Part shown: piece after piece, positions 61,898 to 64,000 of the stretch
How positions within the stretch are numbered: the first letter of the stretch is position 1
Layout: each line of letters starts with the position of its first letter
Assembly: GCF_016019955.1 (NCBI RefSeq)
Contig: NZ_JAECRZ010000007.1
Span: 124,001-188,000 of the forward strand
From: Thiosulfatihalobacter marinus
GTDB taxonomy: Bacteria; Pseudomonadota; Alphaproteobacteria; Rhodobacterales; Rhodobacteraceae
DNA length: 64,000 bases
Direction: 5' to 3'
Program-made: the position numbers and the translations under genes
The notes under the pieces: model-generated
What the model was told of the DNA's origin: nothing
Databases searched by the model: none
What the model saw: the letters and a program-made list of their open reading frames with translations, nothing else

Positions 61898-63937
61898 TTA
61901 GCCCCGGCGTCTGCGGCGACGCCCGCCCGCACCGGAATCGCCACCACCGGTGTTGAAGGACGGATCGGGCAGATCCACCACCGAACGCAGGATCGCAAAC
62001 GGATCGGACGCATTGGGCAGGGCCGAGGCATTCACGAAATGCTCCTGAAAGCGCGGTTCCACGGCGGTTTCGATTTTCTCGATCCTTCCTACCAGCGTTT
62101 CGATCTGGTCGCGCGCGGACCGGTTCAACAGTGCGATGCGCGCGCCGGTTCCGGCGGCGTTCCCGGCGGACGTAACCTTGTCCAGCGGGCAATCCGGGAT
62201 CATGCCCAGGACCATGGCATGTTTGGCCGAGATATGGGCACCAAACGCCCCGGCCAGCACGACGCGGTCCACCTTGTTCACGCCGCGCTTGTCCATCAGC
62301 AGGCGCGCACCGGAATAGAGCGCCGCCTTGGCCATTTGAATGGCGCGGATATCGCCGTTGGTGACGGTGATGGGCCCGTGATCCGCGGAGCCGTCCCAGA
62401 GGCGATAGGAATGGGTGCGCCCATCGGCAAAGCAGCGCAAGCTGCCGGTCTGTTCGGCGGATCCGATCAGGCCGCTGGCATCGACCAGCCCGGCCATGCG
62501 CATTTCGGCAATGACCTCGATAATACCGGAACCGCAGATCCCGGTGACGCCGGTGGCCGCGATGGCCGCATCGAACCCGTCATCGTCGGACCAGAGATCG
62601 GAGCCGATCACGCGGAAACGCGGCTCCTTGGTGACGGGATCGATTTCGACACGCTCGATGGCGCCGGGGGCGGCCCGTTGTCCGGCGCTGATCTGGGCGC
62701 CTTCAAAGGCCGGGCCAGTGGGCGAGGAACAGGCCAGAACGCCCCGTTTGTCGCCCAGGAGGATCTCGGCATTGGTGCCCACATCGACCACCAGAACCAG
62801 GTCTTCGGACTGGTCGGGTGCTTCGGAGAGCGCCACACCGGCGGCATCCGCCCCGACATGACCGGCGATGCAGGGCAGGATATAGGCGCGGGTGCCCGGC
62901 GCGATGGACAGACCCAGATCGCGAGCCATGAGGGAAAGCGCATCGGAGGTGGCAAGCGCAAAAGGCGCCTGGCCCAGTTCGAAGGGATCGATACCCAGGA
63001 ACAGGTGGTGCATGACCGGGTTCATCACGAACACGGTATCCAGGATGGCGGAACGGTCGGCCCCGGCCTCGGCCGTGATGTCGGTGACAAGCTGGTTCAG
63101 CCCGGCGCGCACGGCGTCGGTCATTTCCAGGTCGCCGCCCTTGTTCATCATGGCATAGGACACCCGGCTCATCAGGTCTTCGCCAAAGCGGATCTGCGGG
63201 TTCATCAGCCCGGCAGAGGCCACGACCTCTCCGGTGGAGAGGTTGCACAGATGCCCGGCGATGGTGGTCGAGCCAAGATCGACAGCCAGCCCATAGAGCG
63301 GACCTTCGAAAAAGCCGGGCCAAAGTGCGACAACGCTGGGATCGGCATCATCGCGGGGTTGATGCAGGGCGGCGGTGACTTGCCAGTTGCCCTTGCGCAG
63401 CGTGGGTTGCAGATCGCGCAGCAGGTGGCGATCAAAGCCGATGCTGTCCTGACCCGTGGCAGCCCGCAGCGCGGCGCGCAGGCGTTCCAGATCGCCCGTG
63501 GGCTTGTGCATGTCGGGCTGTTCCACCTCGACACAGGCGAGGCGAATGGTGGGGTTGAGCGTGATCTCACGCACCTCGGCGCGTTTGCGCACCACCTGTC
63601 GGTGGACCTGGCTTTCGGGGGGCACGTCGATCACCACGTCGCCCTGCACGGTGGCCTGACAGCCAAGGCGGCGCCCTTTGGGCAGGCCGCGCTTCTGGTC
63701 ATAGCGTTCCTCGACGGCGTTCCAGCCCGACAGGGCGGTGTCGGCCACGGTGACGCCGTGTTTGGGAAATTCTCCGCAAGATGGCGTGATCTGGCATTTG
63801 GAACAGATGCCGCGCCCGCCGCAGACGCTGTCAAGATCGACGCCAAGCTGGCGCGCGGCCGTGAGGATCGGCGTTCCCACGGGGAAACGGCCGCGTTTGC
63901 CCGAGGGGGTGAAGATGACAAGAGGATCGTTGCTCAT
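61898..63937 (-). CDS. RACo-type corrinoid-protein reductive activator
   Basis: A 679-aa reductive activator of corrinoid proteins. The N-terminal 2Fe-2S ferredoxin domain has cysteines 39, 45, 48 and 93 (SVCGGRGICSKC...RLGCQA). A linker (about 100-205) leads to the ASKHA ATPase half: LYGLAVDLGSTTIAGHLC (phosphate 1), VLVVDVGTNAEILLG (phosphate 2) and VVLAGAFGAHISAKHAM (adenosine). It re-reduces Co(II) corrinoid proteins that have fallen out of B12 methyl-transfer cycles. An arginine/glycine-rich tail (GGRRRRRRG) ends the protein. Its partner methyltransferase and corrinoid protein must lie beyond 64 kb or be the MttB gene at 19.5 kb. Confidence 0.92.
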   Translation of the reverse strand: MSNDPLVIFTPSGKRGRFPVGTPILTAARQLGVDLDSVCGGRGICSKCQITPSCGEFPKHGVTVADTALSGWNAVEERYDQKRGLPKGRRLGCQATVQGDVVIDVPPESQVHRQVVRKRAEVREITLNPTIRLACVEVEQPDMHKPTGDLERLRAALRAATGQDSIGFDRHLLRDLQPTLRKGNWQVTAALHQPRDDADPSVVALWPGFFEGPLYGLAVDLGSTTIAGHLCNLSTGEVVASAGLMNPQIRFGEDLMSRVSYAMMNKGGDLEMTDAVRAGLNQLVTDITAEAGADRSAILDTVFVMNPVMHHLFLGIDPFELGQAPFALATSDALSLMARDLGLSIAPGTRAYILPCIAGHVGADAAGVALSEAPDQSEDLVLVVDVGTNAEILLGDKRGVLACSSPTGPAFEGAQISAGQRAAPGAIERVEIDPVTKEPRFRVIGSDLWSDDDGFDAAIAATGVTGICGSGIIEVIAEMRMAGLVDASGLIGSAEQTGSLRCFADGRTHSYRLWDGSADHGPITVTNGDIRAIQMAKAALYSGARLLMDKRGVNKVDRVVLAGAFGAHISAKHAMVLGMIPDCPLDKVTSAGNAAGTGARIALLNRSARDQIETLVGRIEKIETAVEPRFQEHFVNASALPNASDPFAILRSVVDLPDPSFNTGGGDSGAGGRRRRRRG

Positions 63938-64000
63938 GGGTCAAATCCCTTAGTGGTCTATGCGCCAAGTCGCAAGATAGGGCAGGCGGGGACACGCAAA

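Overview
The window looks like the chromosome of a marine-type alphaproteobacterium of the Rhodobacteraceae (Roseobacter group). The evidence is high GC content, a class II B12-dependent ribonucleotide reductase (NrdJ), a small Usg protein, a non-pyrrolysine MttB-family methyltransferase, a RACo-type corrinoid-protein reactivator, an arginase/ornithine cyclodeaminase operon with a divergent Lrp regulator, and a short intergenic repeat found after many genes. Genus cannot be fixed from the sequence alone. No rRNA operon or CRISPR array was seen.

Layout. 1-4.5 kb: an aminotransferase cut by the window edge, gpt-fabI on the minus strand, then pdxH, a two-domain cold-shock protein and a DUF192 protein on the plus strand. 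4.5-15.0 kb: an integrated element of about 10.4 kb inserted in the 3' half of tRNA-Pro(TGG). It is bounded by 46-bp perfect direct repeats and by paired integrase arm-type sites. It encodes a P4-like integrase, an AlpA-like excisionase/activator, a helix-turn-helix protein, a lipoprotein, and a compact HK97-type head/packaging operon: TerL, HNH, capsid, protease, connector, portal and three small genes. It has no tail, lysis or repressor genes. This is the architecture of a capsid-forming phage satellite (cf-PICI-like) and is the main discovery of the window.

15-32 kb: nrdJ; an aminotransferase/MttB pair; a MaoC dehydratase; soxR with a near-perfect SoxR box shared with a divergent VOC gene; a YjbR-family gene; cysS; citramalate synthase; a squalene/phytoene synthase family gene; an MFS transporter; and a 3-methyladenine glycosylase/esterase pair. 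31-46 kb: an outer-membrane barrel-like protein, a chromosomal HNH protein, rocF-ocd with a divergent Lrp regulator, dsbB/YqaA-family genes, tRNA-Leu, a degenerate asparagine-synthase-like protein, a MobA-like nucleotidyltransferase with a YejA-like binding protein, a likely small RNA, a 3-hydroxybutyrate dehydrogenase, a patatin phospholipase and a DUF502 protein. 45-64 kb: psuK-psuG, a ThiE/TenI-like gene, a TfoX-domain gene, trmJ-like, ctaA/COX15, an M32 peptidase, gyrA, usg, a DUF2855 gene, a radical SAM gene, the zwf-pgl-pgi operon behind a LacI-type palindrome, tRNA-Gly and RACo.

Themes. B12 chemistry appears three times (NrdJ, MttB, RACo). Sugar entry to the Entner-Doudoroff/pentose route is grouped in zwf-pgl-pgi. 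The satellite supplies its own head and packaging motor and presumably takes tails from a helper phage or prophage elsewhere; no helper is visible here.
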